Of a DNA stretch of 64,000 nt, positions 12,960 through 26,300 are shown piece after piece. This DNA is from Paraconiothyrium sp. Pb-2020. Taxonomy: Eukaryota > Ascomycota > Dothideomycetes > Pleosporales > Didymosphaeriaceae. A model generated the notes under the pieces. That model was not told the origin of the DNA, did no database searches, and saw nothing but the letters and a program-made list of their open reading frames with translations. The DNA lies in NCBI GenBank assembly GCA_022419385.1, contig JAJUBI010000001.1, positions 4,526,001 through 4,590,000 on the forward strand, read 5' to 3'. Position 1 is the first letter of the stretch, and every line of letters begins with the position of its first letter. Made by a program: the position numbers and the translations under genes.

Positions 12960-13449
12960 TGTTATAAGGGGGTTCTACGTACCTAACCTAGGCCAGTCTT
13001 ATAGGTATTTAGTGGATAAGAGTAGATAAGTAATAAGGGGTGTAAGAATATTCTAATTCTACTATAAAAAGTAAGGTAATAATTATATAAGAAGACTAAT
13101 AGATCTTATATAGAAGATATGCTTTAATTTTAACTATAGAAGAATTAACTATAAAGAATATAAAAGATACTAAAGTTCTTCTAAACTATATACTATTCTT
13201 TATTATTCTTATAATCCCTCGCTTTGCTGTGCTCTAGGAGATTATATCCCCTTAGTAGGAGTATTTTAAGTAATTCTGCTAAGCTAGCTTACTTCTAGAA
13301 TTTACCTTTAGTAGAATTCTAGTTATATAACACCTTAGCTAATTAGCCCTACTAACTAGCGTATTCTCTAGTTAGTAATAAAGGTGTTGCTAATATTCTA
13401 TATATAATTATTCCCCTTTGCTAGGTCTTAATCTATTATAATTATAATA
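12960..13449 (-). repeat. A2 3' LTR
   Basis: This 490-bp LTR reads on the + strand from TGTTATAAGGGGG to CTATTATAATTATAATA. The polypurine tract (TATCCCCCTTTTAG on this strand, 13450-13463) lies on its inner side, which fixes the element's orientation as minus. TSD atagc sits immediately to its left. Confidence 0.94.
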
Positions 13450-13576
13450 TTATCCCCCTTTTAGAGTTATTATTCTAAAACTTAGTATTAGTTTATAACC
13501 TCTGGCAGCGCAGTTTCTTCTTAAAGGTAGAACTTCTATTTTATTATATTCTTTTTCTTTCCTTGCTTCCCTAACT

Positions 13577-14148
13577 ATGCCTAAGGTACTAAAATAATTC
13601 TTAACTAACTATTATTATACTTATACTAATAAGGTATATTTGCGTAGCCTAAATATAAATAAAGTGCAACTGTATAAAGGAGAAAATTTCTAAGTATTTT
13701 ATAAATACTATAACTAGGGAGTGTATATATATATTATAGTTTATATAGAGTATAGCCTTTAGGTTCTAAGAAAGAGTAGAGCGTATCTAGTCTAAGAGTA
13801 CTAGAAGCAGCTTACTCTTCTTTCTATAAAAGCTAAGGTTACTTACCTCTACCTTAAGATTACTTAAGTAAAAAGAGAGTAATTCTTTACTATATATAAT
13901 ACTTATATAGCTAATATAATAGAGAACTTAGAGAAGGAGGCCTTAAAGAGTAGATTACTAATATTCTATCTATTCTATTACTATCTTTACCTTTAACTAA
14001 TCTAGGCTAGTTATAGGCTAATACTTCTTTCTTTAACTTTTCTACCCTTTACCTAGACCTTAGAGTAACCTTCTAGAGTATTACTTCTTAGAATTAACTT
14101 TTCTAGATTATAGCTTAAAAGTTCTTAGTACCTTCTTATAGTTTATAA
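13577..14148 (+). pseudogene. A2 antisense ORF, start ATG retained
   Basis: This is the family A antisense frame, and the only A copy that keeps ATG (13577-13579). It begins MPKVLK and ends at TAA 14146-14148, as in A3. The first 75 or so codons are rich in Tyr with a few Cys, in spacing that suggests a former Cys cluster. A Lys/Glu/Leu-rich helical section follows, then a hydrophobic LLSLPL-like block. Interruptions are TAG/TAA at Gln or Arg positions and a 1-bp deletion near 13950. It runs tail-to-tail into A2 pol. The function is not recognised. Confidence 0.62.
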
Positions 14149-17100
14149 GGTTTTCTTTTAGTTCCTAAGTATTATACTGTTCTGGCTATTCTTTCTATTT
14201 AACTAGGTATTTTTACTAACTTTAACTATTTATAGGTCTTAATCTTTTTAACCTTATACTTATTATCTTCTAGCTCTAGCTAAGTCTTAATTAGAGTGTC
14301 TAGTAGTGCTAGTTCTAGAGGTTTTTATAAAAGGTAGTATATACTTTAGTACCTATAGGTAGAAGTAATTTATTTATAACTAGTCCTTTAGTTTTTATAC
14401 TTTAAAGGGTCCTACCCTTAAGTAATCTAGTTTTTTACTTAGTTATTTTATTTTAAGATTTTTCTAGAATAGAAAACTTTATCCCCCTTCTTAAAGGTTA
14501 GTCTTAATTTTTTTTATTTATTTTTAGATGCTAAGAGGGCTTTACAAGTAATTCTATTCTATAGTATAAGGTATAGTCCCTTATTCTTTAAGCTTTATCT
14601 TATACTTCTATAGAAATACTTTCTATATTCTTTAGATTTTAATAAGTAACGGCTTATATCTATAGTTTATATAGTGTAGGGAGTACCCTATTATGCCTAA
14701 CTTAGTACTATTATACGCTAATTATACTATAGGTAAGAGTTTAACCTAATTATCTTGCTATTTATTAATATAGAATTATAGATACTATTCTAGTATCTAA
14801 TTTATATATTCGTCTATCTATTTATTTATAGTAGAAGCTTATTAATAGTTTTCTATTTATACCTAACGTGGCTATAAACGTGTCCTAATATTTAGATATA
14901 AAGAGTTTATTATAGTCTATATAAATTCTTTAGGTAAACTGTACTCTGTAAACAGTATATTATTAACTTTATAAGTAAGGTCTTCTGCTATTATAGATTC
15001 TTCTATAGGCCTAAACTTTACTACTTAGTAAGTTAATCTACTATTACTATAATAGTATTGCATATTTATCTATTTCTAGTTGTGGCGATCTTAGGAGCTT
15101 TACTATAAAGTTATTGTTACACTTTGCTATAGCCTTTCAGCTACTAGTAATAGTTATAGAAGTCTATAAGGCTTATATCTCTTAGGCTTATTTTTATAAT
15201 ATGCTAAATAGTTGCTTATTTCCTTAGTAACTAGTTATTTAAGTTTTAGAATAGTATACTTATTTATAATGCGATGTGTTGTTTCTTTAATACCTAGATA
15301 TTCTATTCCCTTAATTTATAAGCTTCTAATTAAGATAGGTGTATATTAGTCTTTTACTAGTATTCTTTATCTATAATCTCTCTAGGTTTTTTATTAAAAC
15401 TATTCTAGAATAAATTATACTCCCTCTATTTCTTAGAGAGTTATAAGTAGTCTTAAAAGTTATATACCTTAGGTCTTATATACTAAAAGGAGGCTGCTTA
15501 AACTTTAATCTTTAGTTAGTTATATTCTATATTCTATTCTTATATATTTATAGTACAGTGTTATAGAGATTAGCCTTATTTCTATTAGGTCTAATCTCTA
15601 CTTAAGGTTAGCTGCGCTGTTAAGAGTTCTAGTTAATAGTAAATTATAAAATTAAAGTTTGCCAGAATTTGCCTATTATACTGTCTTAGTTAAGCTTCTT
15701 AGTTATTATAAAGTTAGTAATTCTAGTAGTCTATTCACACCTCTATTTTATAGTATACTCCTATAAGTTGTACTTTCTACTATTTAAAGGCATCTACTAC
15801 TACTATTAGTTTCTTATTATAAATATTATAGTTAAGTTCTGCTCCTAAGAACTTTTAGAAATAGTAGAATACTAGTTTCTATTTCTCTTTTTTATTAGTT
15901 ATAAGAGAATTGCTCTTAGTATAATCTAATATATTATTTCTACCCTTATAGGTTTCTTTAGATTAAATATTTAGAGTAAAGGTGCTGTAAGAAATATTTC
16001 TTTAACTTTTTAAATACCTCTAGTAGTCTTCTAATAATTAGCTAAATAATCTTATTATTCTTTTTCTTTATAAGATCTATTAATACTACTGTTATCTTAG
16101 AATAGTTCTTAATAAATTTTTAATAGAAGTTGGTAAACCCTAGGAAGGATTAGATATCCTTTACTAACTTGGAACTAGCTATTCTTATATAGTAGCTACC
16201 TTCTTTAGATCTATAGATACCCTTCCCTTAAGATAATAAATCCTAGGTACTCTATTCTTATAATATAAAACTTGCATTTATCTAAATATAGAAGCAGTTT
16301 ATACTTCTTTAGCTTCTTAAGTACCTTCTTTATATATTCTATGTGCTCTTCTAGCGTTCTGCTAGAATAGATAAGTATATTATTAAGGTATACTATATAG
16401 AATACGTCTAAGTATTTATATAAGGCCTTATTAATAACTGCCTAAACGTTATAGGCGCGTTAGTTAAGCTAAAAGGTATAACTATATATTTATAAAGACT
16501 AAACTAAGTTCTAAATACAGTCTTTTACTTATATTCTTTTACTATTTATATGCAGTAATACCTATTATATATATTAAATTTTATAAACTACTTAGTTTCT
16601 TAGAGTCTATCTATAAGCTCTATAATTAATAGTAAGAGGTACTAGTTCTTAATTATAGTATTATTTAGCTATCTATCTAATCTACATAAAGCTGCAGCTT
16701 ACTTTTTTCTTAGGTACCTATAGAATAGGAAATACTGTAGGCTTAACTATTTTAGATATAACCTCTTACTAGGTTCTTTCTTAAGTATTCTCTTAATTTC
16801 TATTTCTAATCTACTAATATTAGCCTTAGCTATTCTAGTTATAGCTTTATATTTTTGTCTAGGGGAATCTTATAATTCTACTTCTAGTAATTAGGGAGTT
16901 TCTCTCTCTTTTTTCTTAAAGAGTTCTGTATATTTTTATATTCTAGTAGAATTATAGCTTCTCTCTTTTTATCTTATAGTCTAATTATTATACCTAGATA
17001 ATTTGCACTTATCCTAGGTTTTTCTCTAGATCTTAGCTATTTTTATAGCTAAAATTCCCTTAGTCTATTATTTAACCTGCCCGTTTAGGCGTCTAGGGTC

Positions 17101-17520
17101 CTAGGTTTTACCTATTATAGTTATTAGGTTCTAGTAACTTTTAATATTACTCCTTAGCTCTATATTATTTGCTTTACCTAATCTATATTAGGGTTATGCA
17201 TTATTAGCAATTATACCCTATAATAGCTTCTAGGCTTTTAAATCTATAATAGTAAAGCTGTGTTAGCTCTTAAATCTCTTAATTCTAATAGGTAGTAGTA
17301 TTATCTCTAGGCGTAACTAGCCTTTGCTATAACCTTATAATATTATACTATTAGCTATTTCTAGCTGTATAGGTACTTTTTATTTCTATATAGTAGGTTA
17401 TATCTCTCTATTACCCTTAGCGCTATTAGACATTCTTACACTAGGGTCTATTAAAGCTTTTACTTAGAATCCTCTAATTATAATCTGCTTTACTATTTAT
17501 AGTCTTATAGTGCTATTAGC
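14050..17520 (-). pseudogene. pol: A2 pol remnant
   Basis: This pol gene is read right to left, with protease near 17400-17480, RT about 16220-16770, RNase H about 15590-15990, integrase about 14600-15300 and chromodomain about 14170-14290. The catalytic RT box is YLNN (16379-16390 on the complement). The integrase keeps the region equivalent to FHPQTDG as a degraded block near 14830. Numerous stops and 1-bp deletions relative to A3 inactivate it. Confidence 0.85.
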
Positions 17521-19640
17521 TTCTTTATAAGCCTTTAGAATACTCTTACTAGCTTAGCTTCTTACCTAGTAGTATCCTAGTTTTTTAATTACTTTATATT
17601 TTATTATAGGTGCCTTTGTAGTAGTATTATTTATAGAGAGAATAGTCTGTTCTAGATTATCTTAATATTATTCTAAAGGGGTTGTATAGTATCCCCTTTC
17701 TTTATAGGTATCTATTTTTTAATCTTACTTCTAAGGTGCTATAAGGGCATCCTACTATAGCCCTCCTCTAATACCTTTTTATAGTAAGTATCTAGATATA
17801 TTTAGATTCCTTATCTTTTTCTTAGTAGTCTTTACAACCTATTATTATACACTCCTAGTGTAATATAAACTTATAGTTTAGATCTAGGTAGTCTACTGCT
17901 GCAGATTCCTTCTTACTAAGGTATTCTAGATATTTTAGTTGTCTATAATCTATCTATTTCTAGGTTTCTATATAGTCTATATCTTTTTTTATAGGGTACG
18001 TGTCTGCACACTTATACTACAGGGTTTTATTATATTATTCTAGGCCCTATAGCCAGTTTCCTGTTAGATGCTTTTACCCCTAATAAATAGGATAACTATT
18101 TATATAATATATTTTCTAAGATAAGGGCCTATAGTTCTTTTCCTATATATTAAACTAATAAATATAGCATTCCCTACTTTAGTACTTATCCTTACTTAGT
18201 TAGAAGTATTTTCTATTTCTAGAGTTCTTCTATACTACGTTTCTTTAGTCTTAGTAGTAGGTACAATCTATTATATAGTATTACTAGAACTTAGTTCTTA
18301 TATAATTATTCTTAATCCTAAGCTGCTAAGTTAGGTTATATATTTTTTCTTATTAGGCTACTACCTATTTGTATATCTAATATATATCTAGTCTAATAAT
18401 TTAGATTTTTCTATAATAATCTTAGGCTTAGTATGCGGGTTCCCTATAGACCTAGTATTTTCTTTTAGTTACTCTATGTACTACTATTCTACCTAATACC
18501 TCTAGATAGCTATTCTTATCTACCCCTTTATAGGGGTCTATAAGCTCTATTTATAGAGACCCTACTTTAGTGTCTAGTATTATATTATTATTTTAAATTT
18601 TGCCTAATTTAGGTATTTTAGGGCGTAGTGTTGCTATTACTATTTTAATAATCTAGGCTCTTTTTTCTTAGACTATCTTCTTTAGGTACTCTTTCTTAAA
18701 GTGCCCCTATTTATTATAGATTAAATAGGCTTTTTTCTAAAAGTTATTATTAGATTTTATTTTATTTTTCTATTATAGGGTTTACTCTTTCTTTTCTTAA
18801 GCTTTATCCCCTATAATAATATCTCTATTCTTATCTTACCTATCTTCTTATTAGGTCTTTTTTAAGTTTACCTTTTATTTTATAACTGGCTTCCCTAGTT
18901 CTTTCTTCTCTAGGTAGTATTTATACAGGTGTTAGTTTACTTTAACTAACAGCTTAATTAAGTCTTTAAGACTTTTAGCCTTTTATAGTATACTAACTTA
19001 TCTTTACAGTTTCTTTACCTATTATAGAAGGCTGCTTATAGCGGAGCGTTATTCTATATAATTTAGGCTTATAACTTACAGAATTTAGCTATGTACTTAC
19101 TAGCTAAGCTTTTCTATTTAAGATACTAAATTAATCTTTCTACTTATTATTTCTTGTCTATATTACTAAATATAACTTTAATTTATTTCTTAAATTCTTT
19201 CTAGGACCTAAAAACCTTAGTGGTTTCTTCTTTCTATTTATTAGGTCTAGTCTATACGCTAGAAAGTTATCTATTAAGAGTCTTATCTATTAAGCGGCTT
19301 TGCCCTTTATATATATCTAGTAGCTAGTATCTTAGCATAATTATTGCTAAATATATTAGAGTTATATTAGTAGTATAGGTCTATATTAGTAAGAAAGGTC
19401 TTAAGGTTTACCTTTTCTCTATTATATAGCTCTAGTACCTTAAACTATATTTTAGCTGGCATAACTATTAGGGTAGAAGATACTATTAATACCTCTACTA
19501 TAGCTTAGAGTTCCTATATTTCTGCTGCCTAAGCAGCTAGTAGTGCTGCTAAATTAGTTACTAGCCTAGAAGCTGTACTTTATTAGGGCCCTTAACCTAG
19601 TTAAGCTTATAGGTATTGCTATAACGTCTTAAATATAGGG
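17521..19640 (-). pseudogene. gag: A2 gag remnant
   Basis: This gag gene follows the right-hand LTR of A2. It is collinear with A3 gag: an N-terminal capsid-like half (about 18900-19640), a Lys/Gln-rich linker, a retroviral-type zinc knuckle region near 18700, and a long extension toward protease. Knuckle Cys/His codons are mostly Tyr. Stops occur throughout. Confidence 0.75.
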
Positions 19641-19649
19641 TAGTTAAAG

Positions 19650-20143
19650 TATTATAAGGGGGTTCTACGTACCTAACCTAGGCCAGCCTTATAGGTATTT
19701 AGTAGATAAGAGTGGATAAGTAATAAGAGGTATAAGAATATTCTAACCCTACTATAAAAGTAAGGTAATAATTATATAAGAAGACTAATAGATCTTATAT
19801 AGAAGATATGCTTTAATTTTAACTATAGAAGAATTAACTATAAAGAATATAAAAGATACTAAAGTCCTTCTAGACTATATACTAATCTTTATTATTCTTA
19901 TAATCCCTTACTTTACTATACTCTAGGGGATTATATCTCCTTAGCAGGAGTATCTTAAGTAATCCTACTAAGCTGGCTTACTCCTAGGATTCTACTCTCT
20001 TAGCAGGATTCTAGTTATATAACACCTTAGCTAATTAGCCCTACTAACTAGCGTCCATCCTCTAGTTAGTAATAAAGGTGTTGCTAATATCTTATATATA
20101 ATTATTCCCCTTTACTAGGTCTTAATCTATTGTAATTGTAACA
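19650..20143 (-). repeat. A2 5' LTR
   Basis: This 494-bp LTR keeps the unmutated terminus ...CTATTGTAATTGTAACA at its right end, which defines the family start TGTTACAATTACAATAG. TSD atagc follows at 20144-20148. The adjoining internal sequence (CTTTAACTACC on the element strand) is identical in A3, but I cannot match it to a tRNA. Confidence 0.94.
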
Positions 20144-21010
20144 ATAGCCTTCTATCTATAAATAGATAGCTAGACTAAGTACTAAAATTAAACCCTAGAG
20201 TAACACTTATACTTTAATATCTAAGAGGACTAAAAGAACTAGCCCTAGCTACTATCTTTAGTAGAATTTACCTATAATAACTCTATAAATATAATAATAG
20301 AAAGTTCCCCTTTTTTTTTTTACTATAGGTTCTACCTATATTTTAACTATAAGGAGGTGGCGAACAGCAAGATACCTATAGTAAATAAAAGGCTATAAAC
20401 CTTATAGAATAATAGAGAAGTAATAGAATAGAAATAGTATTACGCCCTAGAGGTATAGAAATACTACTATAATTAATACTATAGGCCCTAGATCCTTAAT
20501 AAGGGGGACCTAGTCCTACTATCTACCTATAACTTAAGGCTATAATACCCTAGTAAGAAGCTAATAGTAAGGTATATTAGGCTATTTTTAATAGTAGAGC
20601 CTATAGAGAGATAGGTATATAGACTCTACCTATCTACTAGATTAAAAATCTACCCTGTCTTCTATACTAGCCTATTAAAGCTATATAAGGCTAGAGAAAA
20701 TAATAATATTATAAACCTAAGACCTATTTAGCTAGATAAAGGTAAAGAGTAAGGGGAATAATATATAGTTAAATAGTTACTAGATAAAAGAAAGTAAAAG
20801 GAGGTAATTTAATATCTAGTTAAGTAGTAAAAATAGGTAAGAGACTATAACTAATAAGTTCCTAAATATAATATTAATAAGGAGCTAATATTATAATATA
20901 GAAAGCTAAAAAAGGAAAAGTTATAATTATTATATTATTTAGGGCTAAAGCCTAGTGCCTTACTAGTATAGAGATAGTACTTATAAGGTAAGACTAAAAT
21001 ACTTCTTAGG
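20144..21010 (+). pseudogene. pol: B1 pol, C-terminal part (integrase end and chromodomain)
   Basis: This continues the B1 pol frame after A2. The integrase C-terminal domain, of GPY/F type, is recognisable around 20480-20690, with NKGDLVLLST followed by YPVFYTSLLKLYK (family IHPVFHVSLLK). A chromodomain-like segment with QLLDKRK...QYLVKQ follows at about 20755-20840. Chromodomains in such elements bind methylated histone H3 tails and can bias integration to heterochromatin, which agrees with the nesting seen here. Stops are Gln/Trp to TAG/TAA. Confidence 0.87.
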
Positions 21011-21068
21011 TATAAAGCTAGTACCTACTAAAATTAATTATACCCTAAGGGCTATTATACTACTACTA

Positions 21069-21628
21069 CTACTAGTACTATAGTATAGCTAGCTTTTTTT
21101 TTTTACTCTACTTCTTCTTCTACTTCTTACTAATAGGGGCTATAGGTATATTACTATTATACTTTTTATACTTAGAGAGAGAGGTAAAGTTAGTAGACTA
21201 AAGAGTAGTAATAAGTACTAAATTAATAGTAGTATATAAAGTAGGAGGTAGAATAGGTATCTTACTCTTAGTAAAACTAAAGGTATAAAGTAAGGCCTTT
21301 AAACTAGTAAGGACTGCCTCTTTTTACTTATTTTTAGAAGTTTTCTAAATAGGCTTCTTCTTTCTATTCTAATTAGGCTTCTTCTCTTTATCTTTAAGGG
21401 GGGACTTCTATATAGTAGTAGTAAGGTTATAGCTTAAAGTAGTATAATAAAAGCCTATAAGAGTATTAGAAGGTTCTTAGTTAAAATAAGCTAAAGGGGA
21501 CTAGAAGGTACAGTAGTAGTATATAGGGGTAAAAGTAGTATAGAATTCTAAGGTATTACTCTTAGTACTCTTAGTAGTAGAATTATAAGTAGGTACCTTC
21601 TTAGAGGCTAAAATATTACCTCTAGCAC
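21069..21628 (-). pseudogene. B1 antisense ORF, C-terminal part
   Basis: This is the minus-strand frame downstream of B1 pol and the second half of the gene at 28717-29505. Across the C1 insertion the frame is exactly continuous: codons GSTAKGA on one side are followed by RGNILASKK on the other once one copy of agcac is removed. It is Ser/Thr/Lys-rich, with a strongly basic tail (KKQKKK...SKKKKLA) resembling a nuclear-localisation or nucleic-acid-binding tail. Stops are TAG/TAA at Gln-like positions only. The end is uncertain because a run of TAG codons at 21060-21082 could be Gln. The function is unknown. Confidence 0.6.
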
Positions 21629-22092
21629 TGTAACGGGGCCTTCTTAACACTGTGGTAAGCCGCGGCCCAGTTGGGGTTCTAGTGAGAGATGAGTAGCGTA
21701 TAGGGTTATATAAGTTACGTGTGTGTGAACGTTAATTAATTACTATAATAAGAATGTGTTGCTAAAGACTTAAAGGTAATCTTCCGTAAGGAAACTGGAT
21801 GCAGTAAACTGTATTATAGATTAATAATAAGGGATTACTAGTAGTAATCTGTTATCTCTATATACTGCTATCTAACCTAGGCTCTGTAGGTTCTGTCTGC
21901 AGATCTATACAGATCTAGGCTCTGTAGCTCTACTCCACAGATCTACAGATCCAACCACATAACTCTAATTATGTGTCCATATTGTGCTCAGCATCCGACC
22001 TGTAATTGTAATACTTATCTATATAATCTAACTAGTTGCTGCTATTATTATGTTGGTTCCTATAATTCTATTATAGCGTAGCAGCTGTAACA
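21629..22092 (-). repeat. C1 3' LTR
   Basis: This LTR starts TGTAACGGGGCC and ends GCAGCTGTAACA on the + strand. It contains AGCCGCGGCCCAG near the left and paired CAGATCTA motifs in the middle. The polypurine tract lies at 22093-22107 (CTATCTCCCCCTTCT on this strand), so the element reads leftward. Confidence 0.94.
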
Positions 22093-22197
22093 CTATCTCC
22101 CCCTTCTATATCTTCGGCCCGAAGATTTATCTGTTGCAGGGGTCGTGCTATATTAGCGGGGCGAGCCCTGTTATATAGTAGTTTATTATCGCCCTTT

Positions 22198-22759
22198 ATG
22201 CCTTCTTGTAAAACCAACAAACGACTTGCTCTTACTAATAAAATAGGTTATTACAGATTCCTGGCCATGCCTTATTCTTATTATAATAGGCTAAAAATCC
22301 CTTGTATGCTTTTACTGTGCAATACACCTAGGCGTTTAGCTTGTAAAGCCTATATCTGTTCTAATATTTAAGGTTCTTGCGATGTTAATGGCGTGTCTAT
22401 TACTAAAAGTATATAGTTAGTTGTAATTCCTTTCTTAGAACTAATTATTCTTAGTGCGCAATACTGGTCGTTCCTAAGCTAAAATTTAAGCTAAACTGGC
22501 CAAGGCTAAGAAGGCTTAAGAAGTAATTCTAGATGCCCTAGCTGCAGTCTAAGCTAAGGTATTGCAACTTTAGAAGCAGAAGGAACTTCTTAATAAGCAG
22601 GAGGATTAATAGTCGGCGTTTCTTAAGGCCGAGCTAGATTAGGAAGAAGCAGAGTTAAAAGCCGCTAGTTTGTAGAATAGTTCTAAGGAGGGCAAAGTAG
22701 TCTCTTAAGACGCTGCTTATACCTTCTCTAATAGTGGCGATCTTTATAGTTTACTATAA
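22198..22759 (+). pseudogene. C1 antisense ORF
   Basis: This frame runs from ATG (22198-22200) to TAA (22757-22759), opposite to pol and between pol and the 3' LTR. The first half, about 80 codons, is Lys/Arg-rich with Cys residues, including ACKAYICSN and GSCDVNG. The second half is a clear heptad-like helical region (AKLAKAKKA, KQKELLNKQED). The two halves are in different frames, with the switch between about 22440 and 22485. The same switch occurs in C3 and C4, so it may be a small intron or an ancestral frameshift. Interruptions are Gln-to-stop. It resembles the A and D antisense frames in layout. The function is not recognised. Confidence 0.65.
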
Positions 22760-22769
22760 GGTAGTCTAG

Positions 22770-25700
22770 CTCTTAGTCTAATATCTCTAGGCTTCCTTTA
22801 AGAGATTAGCTTAACTAAAATTCTTCCAACTTCTTAGGGTAGTTAAGGTTACTTTCTAGTTTCTAGGTATTATTCTATAGGTTCCCCTTCTTGTTGCGTC
22901 CTAGCCATTTAACCTTATAGTAATTCTAACTATTTACTAGTTAGTGTCTATTAATGCTTGCCACTTCCTATTCTTCTTACTGTTCTCCATATATGTCTAC
23001 TTTGTAGACTACAGGTTCCGCGTCCTATAGTGCCTTCTCTAAGAGAGCTACGTAGAACACTAAGTGTATCTTTATGCTGTTTAGGAGTTGTAATTTAAAT
23101 AAAACTAGGGTAATTTATTCTAGGACCTTATATAGTCTAATTTTTAGGTAGTCTAGTTTGTTTTATAGTTGTTTACTAGCAATATTTTTTTGTAGTAGCC
23201 AGACTTTCTCTCCCTTCTCTAGTGTAGGCGCAGGCTTGTGCTTAAGATTATAGTATTTCCCTATTTTTCCTTATAGGAATATGGTGTCTTGCTGGAGTTG
23301 GCTGTAAATTTATATAATTTCCTTAGCCTATTATTCTCCATCTGTGCTCTAAGACCTTATAGTTCTAGGTACTTAGTAGGCTGCCGGGTTGAATCCGTAG
23401 TTTACAAAGAATAGTGAAACTCTAGTAGCGCTATGTTATAAGCTGTTATAGGCTAGTTGTACTATAGGGAGTAACTCTACCTAGTTATTCTGCTAATAGT
23501 TTAGGTAACACCTAAGAAACTGCTCTACTGTCTGGTTTATTTGTTCTGTCTACTTATCTGTTTATAGATAATAGGCTGTTAATATGCTGTGCTTAATACC
23601 TATAAGGGTAAATGCTATTTGCTAGAACTTGGATGTAAAGTAAATATCTTTATCTGTAATAATTTTGTCCGGAGCTCTATGTTGTACTATTACTATAGAA
23701 GTAAAGTAGAAAGCTACATACTCTACTTTGCTAACCTCTTTATATAGTAAGAAGTATGCGTATTTAGTTCTTGTTAATAATAATTATAATTCTATTATTT
23801 CTACCTTATTGTCTAGGTCTTTAGATTTTGGTAGTCCTGTAATAAAGTCCATCATGACTATACCCCATAGTTAGTTAGGAACTTCTATAGGTTGTAGTTG
23901 TCTGTACGGCGCGTGCCTATTTAGTTTATTTTAGTAGCAGTCGGCGCAGTCGCGTAAGACTTCTATAACTATCTATTAGGCTTAAGGGAAGTAGTAGTCC
24001 CTTAGTAGTTATTCTAATGTTTGTTTAATTCCCTAGTGGCTGTGTGCCGGTGCCTTGTGGAATTATCTTACAAACTTATATTAAATCTTGGCAGGAACAA
24101 AGATCCTATTAAAGACCTTATAGATATTATTCTTATATTTTGTTTCTATAGGTAGGTGGCTTATGTTCTTGTTACTAATCGCTGTTTCCTTTTTAATCTA
24201 GTCGTGCTATGTGCTAGTTTAGGTTTCTATTATTGCCGCCAGCTTTAGTGTATTGTAGATAATAGTACCGTCTTTGTTAAATTAAAGTAGGGCCCCTAAT
24301 ACTTTAGCTTTTCTTTATAAGTTGGGTCTTCTGCTTAAGGCGTCTGCCTAAAGGTTTTCCGTCCCTTAGATGTATATAATCTTAAAATTATATATTAATA
24401 GGGTCTGTGCCTATCTTACTTGCCGGGGTGTAAGGGCCTTATTTATTATAAATCCTGTTAAGTTCTTATAGTCTAAAAAGACTGGCGTTTGGTATTTTGC
24501 TCCTTAGAGGTAAGTTCTCTATTTCTTAAACACTTTAACTATTGCTAATATCTCCTTATTATAGATATTATAGTTAAGTTTAGCTTTTTGTATTTTTTAG
24601 GAGTAATAGCTGTATAGGTGCTTTTTATCTATCTCTAGATCTTACTGGAGTAAGCATACTCCTATAGCGAAATTTAATATGTCTGTCTCTAGTATGGCAG
24701 GATAGCAGGGATTAAAGATTTATAAGATAGGTTTCTTAGCAAATTCTTCTTTAAGTTAATCTATTACTTATTAACATTTGTCTATCTATTTAAAGGGTAC
24801 TTCTTTCTTTATTAGCCTTATAAGGGGCTCCGTTATCTTTGTCTAGTCTAGAATAAACTTCCTGCAATAATTGTAAAACCCTAAGAAGAATTAGACGTTC
24901 TTAACATTTTCTAGTTTTCTCTAATTTAAAATCTCCTAGAGCTTTGTTTGCTTAATCTTAAGCTTTCCGGGTTCTACTACAAACCCTAGAAAAATAGTTT
25001 AGGTAATATGGAATTTGCACTTCTTAAGCTTTAGATATAGCTTAGCTTTGCTTATGTGGTTTAGTACTTCTTTTATATGCTTTTGGTGGTCTTGTTCGTT
25101 GTTTAAGTATATTAAGACATCGTCTAGGTATACTATGGCATACTTACTAATATATCCTTAGAGTATAGTGTTAATTTGTCTCTAAAAGATGGCTGGGGCG
25201 TTAGTAAGCCTAAAGGGTATAACATTGTACTTAAATAGCCCTAACTTTATTCTAAAGGCGGTTTTCTATTCCTTACCTTTCTTTATCCTAATCTAGTGGT
25301 ATGCGTTTTTTATATCTAAGCAGGTAAAGATTTTCGCGTCTTAGAGTTAGTCTTATAAGTCTGATATTAAGGGTAATAGGTACCTATTCTTAATTGTAAT
25401 TATATTTGTTTTTCTAAAGTTAATATAGAACTGTAGTTCTAGGTCGTCCTTCTTTTCTGCGAAGGTGACTCCATGAGCAGCGGAGGACTAAGAAGGCCTA
25501 ATATATTTCTGTTTAAGGTTATTCTTAATGTATTGTTTGGTGACCTTAAGTTCTTGTTTAGTTATTTTATATACCGGTCCCTATGTAGGTTGTTTTCCTT
25601 CCTCTAGTCTGATTTCACAGTCCTATTTAGCATGTTCCAGAAGGTATTCTTCTAGTTTGTTAAAGATGTCTGCAAATCTCTAGTATTAATCTAGTATCCC

Positions 25701-26300
25701 TGGGTTGAGTTCCTTATTTGCTGCCAGTTAATATAGGTATTAGACTTGTTTTGTTCCCTAGTAGATGGTTGGGTTGACCTGGCTTAGCTATAGCATTTCT
25801 AGAATTACGTCTTGTTAATCATCTATCTTGGCTAAGTCTATAATAAAGTTGTTAATGACCAGTTCTTTAGATAGGAAGGTTCCTAGTGTGGTTTCTATGT
25901 GGATTTGTTCCTAAAAAGGCAGTCCTTTAATGTTAAATAAAGTCCTCTTCTCTGTTTTGTTAGTATAGTGGAGCCCTTCGTTCTCCGCAAAATCCTTAGA
26001 GATAAAATTCTATATTGCTCTACTATTAATTATTGCTCTAATTAGTTTTCTGTAGTATTCTTCTTAAATTATAATATACAGTCTCTATATACCTCTTAAG
26101 GCTTCTTTGCCTTTTGGCTAATGCTTTGTTTATATTTTCTTAGCTATGTGCTAAGGACACTTGTTCTTAGGGCACTTATACTAAGGTTGCCCTTTTACAC
26201 ATTTAATTAGTAAGAGGGGTCTAGGGGCTAGTACTAGGTAACCCCTACACTTCTTTTCTAGATGCCATCTATATACTTCGTCCCTTAGGACAAGGTTATT
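22770..26300 (-). pseudogene. pol: C1 pol, best-preserved in the window
   Basis: This gene encodes protease, RT, RNase H, integrase and chromodomain, read right to left. The protease block is at about 26000-26080 (INSRAIQNFI, family DSG). RT is about 24850-25600 with intact YLDD (25119-25130). RNase H is about 24430-24780, and the integrase core is about 23500-23860 with MDFITGLPKSKD. The integrase C-terminal domain is about 23000-23250, and the chromodomain about 22830-22930 (KVKWLGRNKKGN). A few dozen in-frame TAG/TAA stops at Gln positions remain, so it is inactive as written. The frame is otherwise nearly continuous, which is unusual here. Confidence 0.92.

Larger units (their letters stand above)
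12960..20143 (-). mobile_element. Family A element A2, full length, inside B1 integrase
   Basis: This complete 7184-bp element is read right to left, bounded by two A LTRs and a perfect target duplication atagc (12955-12959, 20144-20148). It has the order 5' LTR (right), gag, protease, RT, RNase H, integrase, chromodomain, antisense frame, polypurine tract, 3' LTR (left). Compared with A3 it has many single-base deletions as well as RIP changes, so its frames are shifted more often. Confidence 0.95.
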
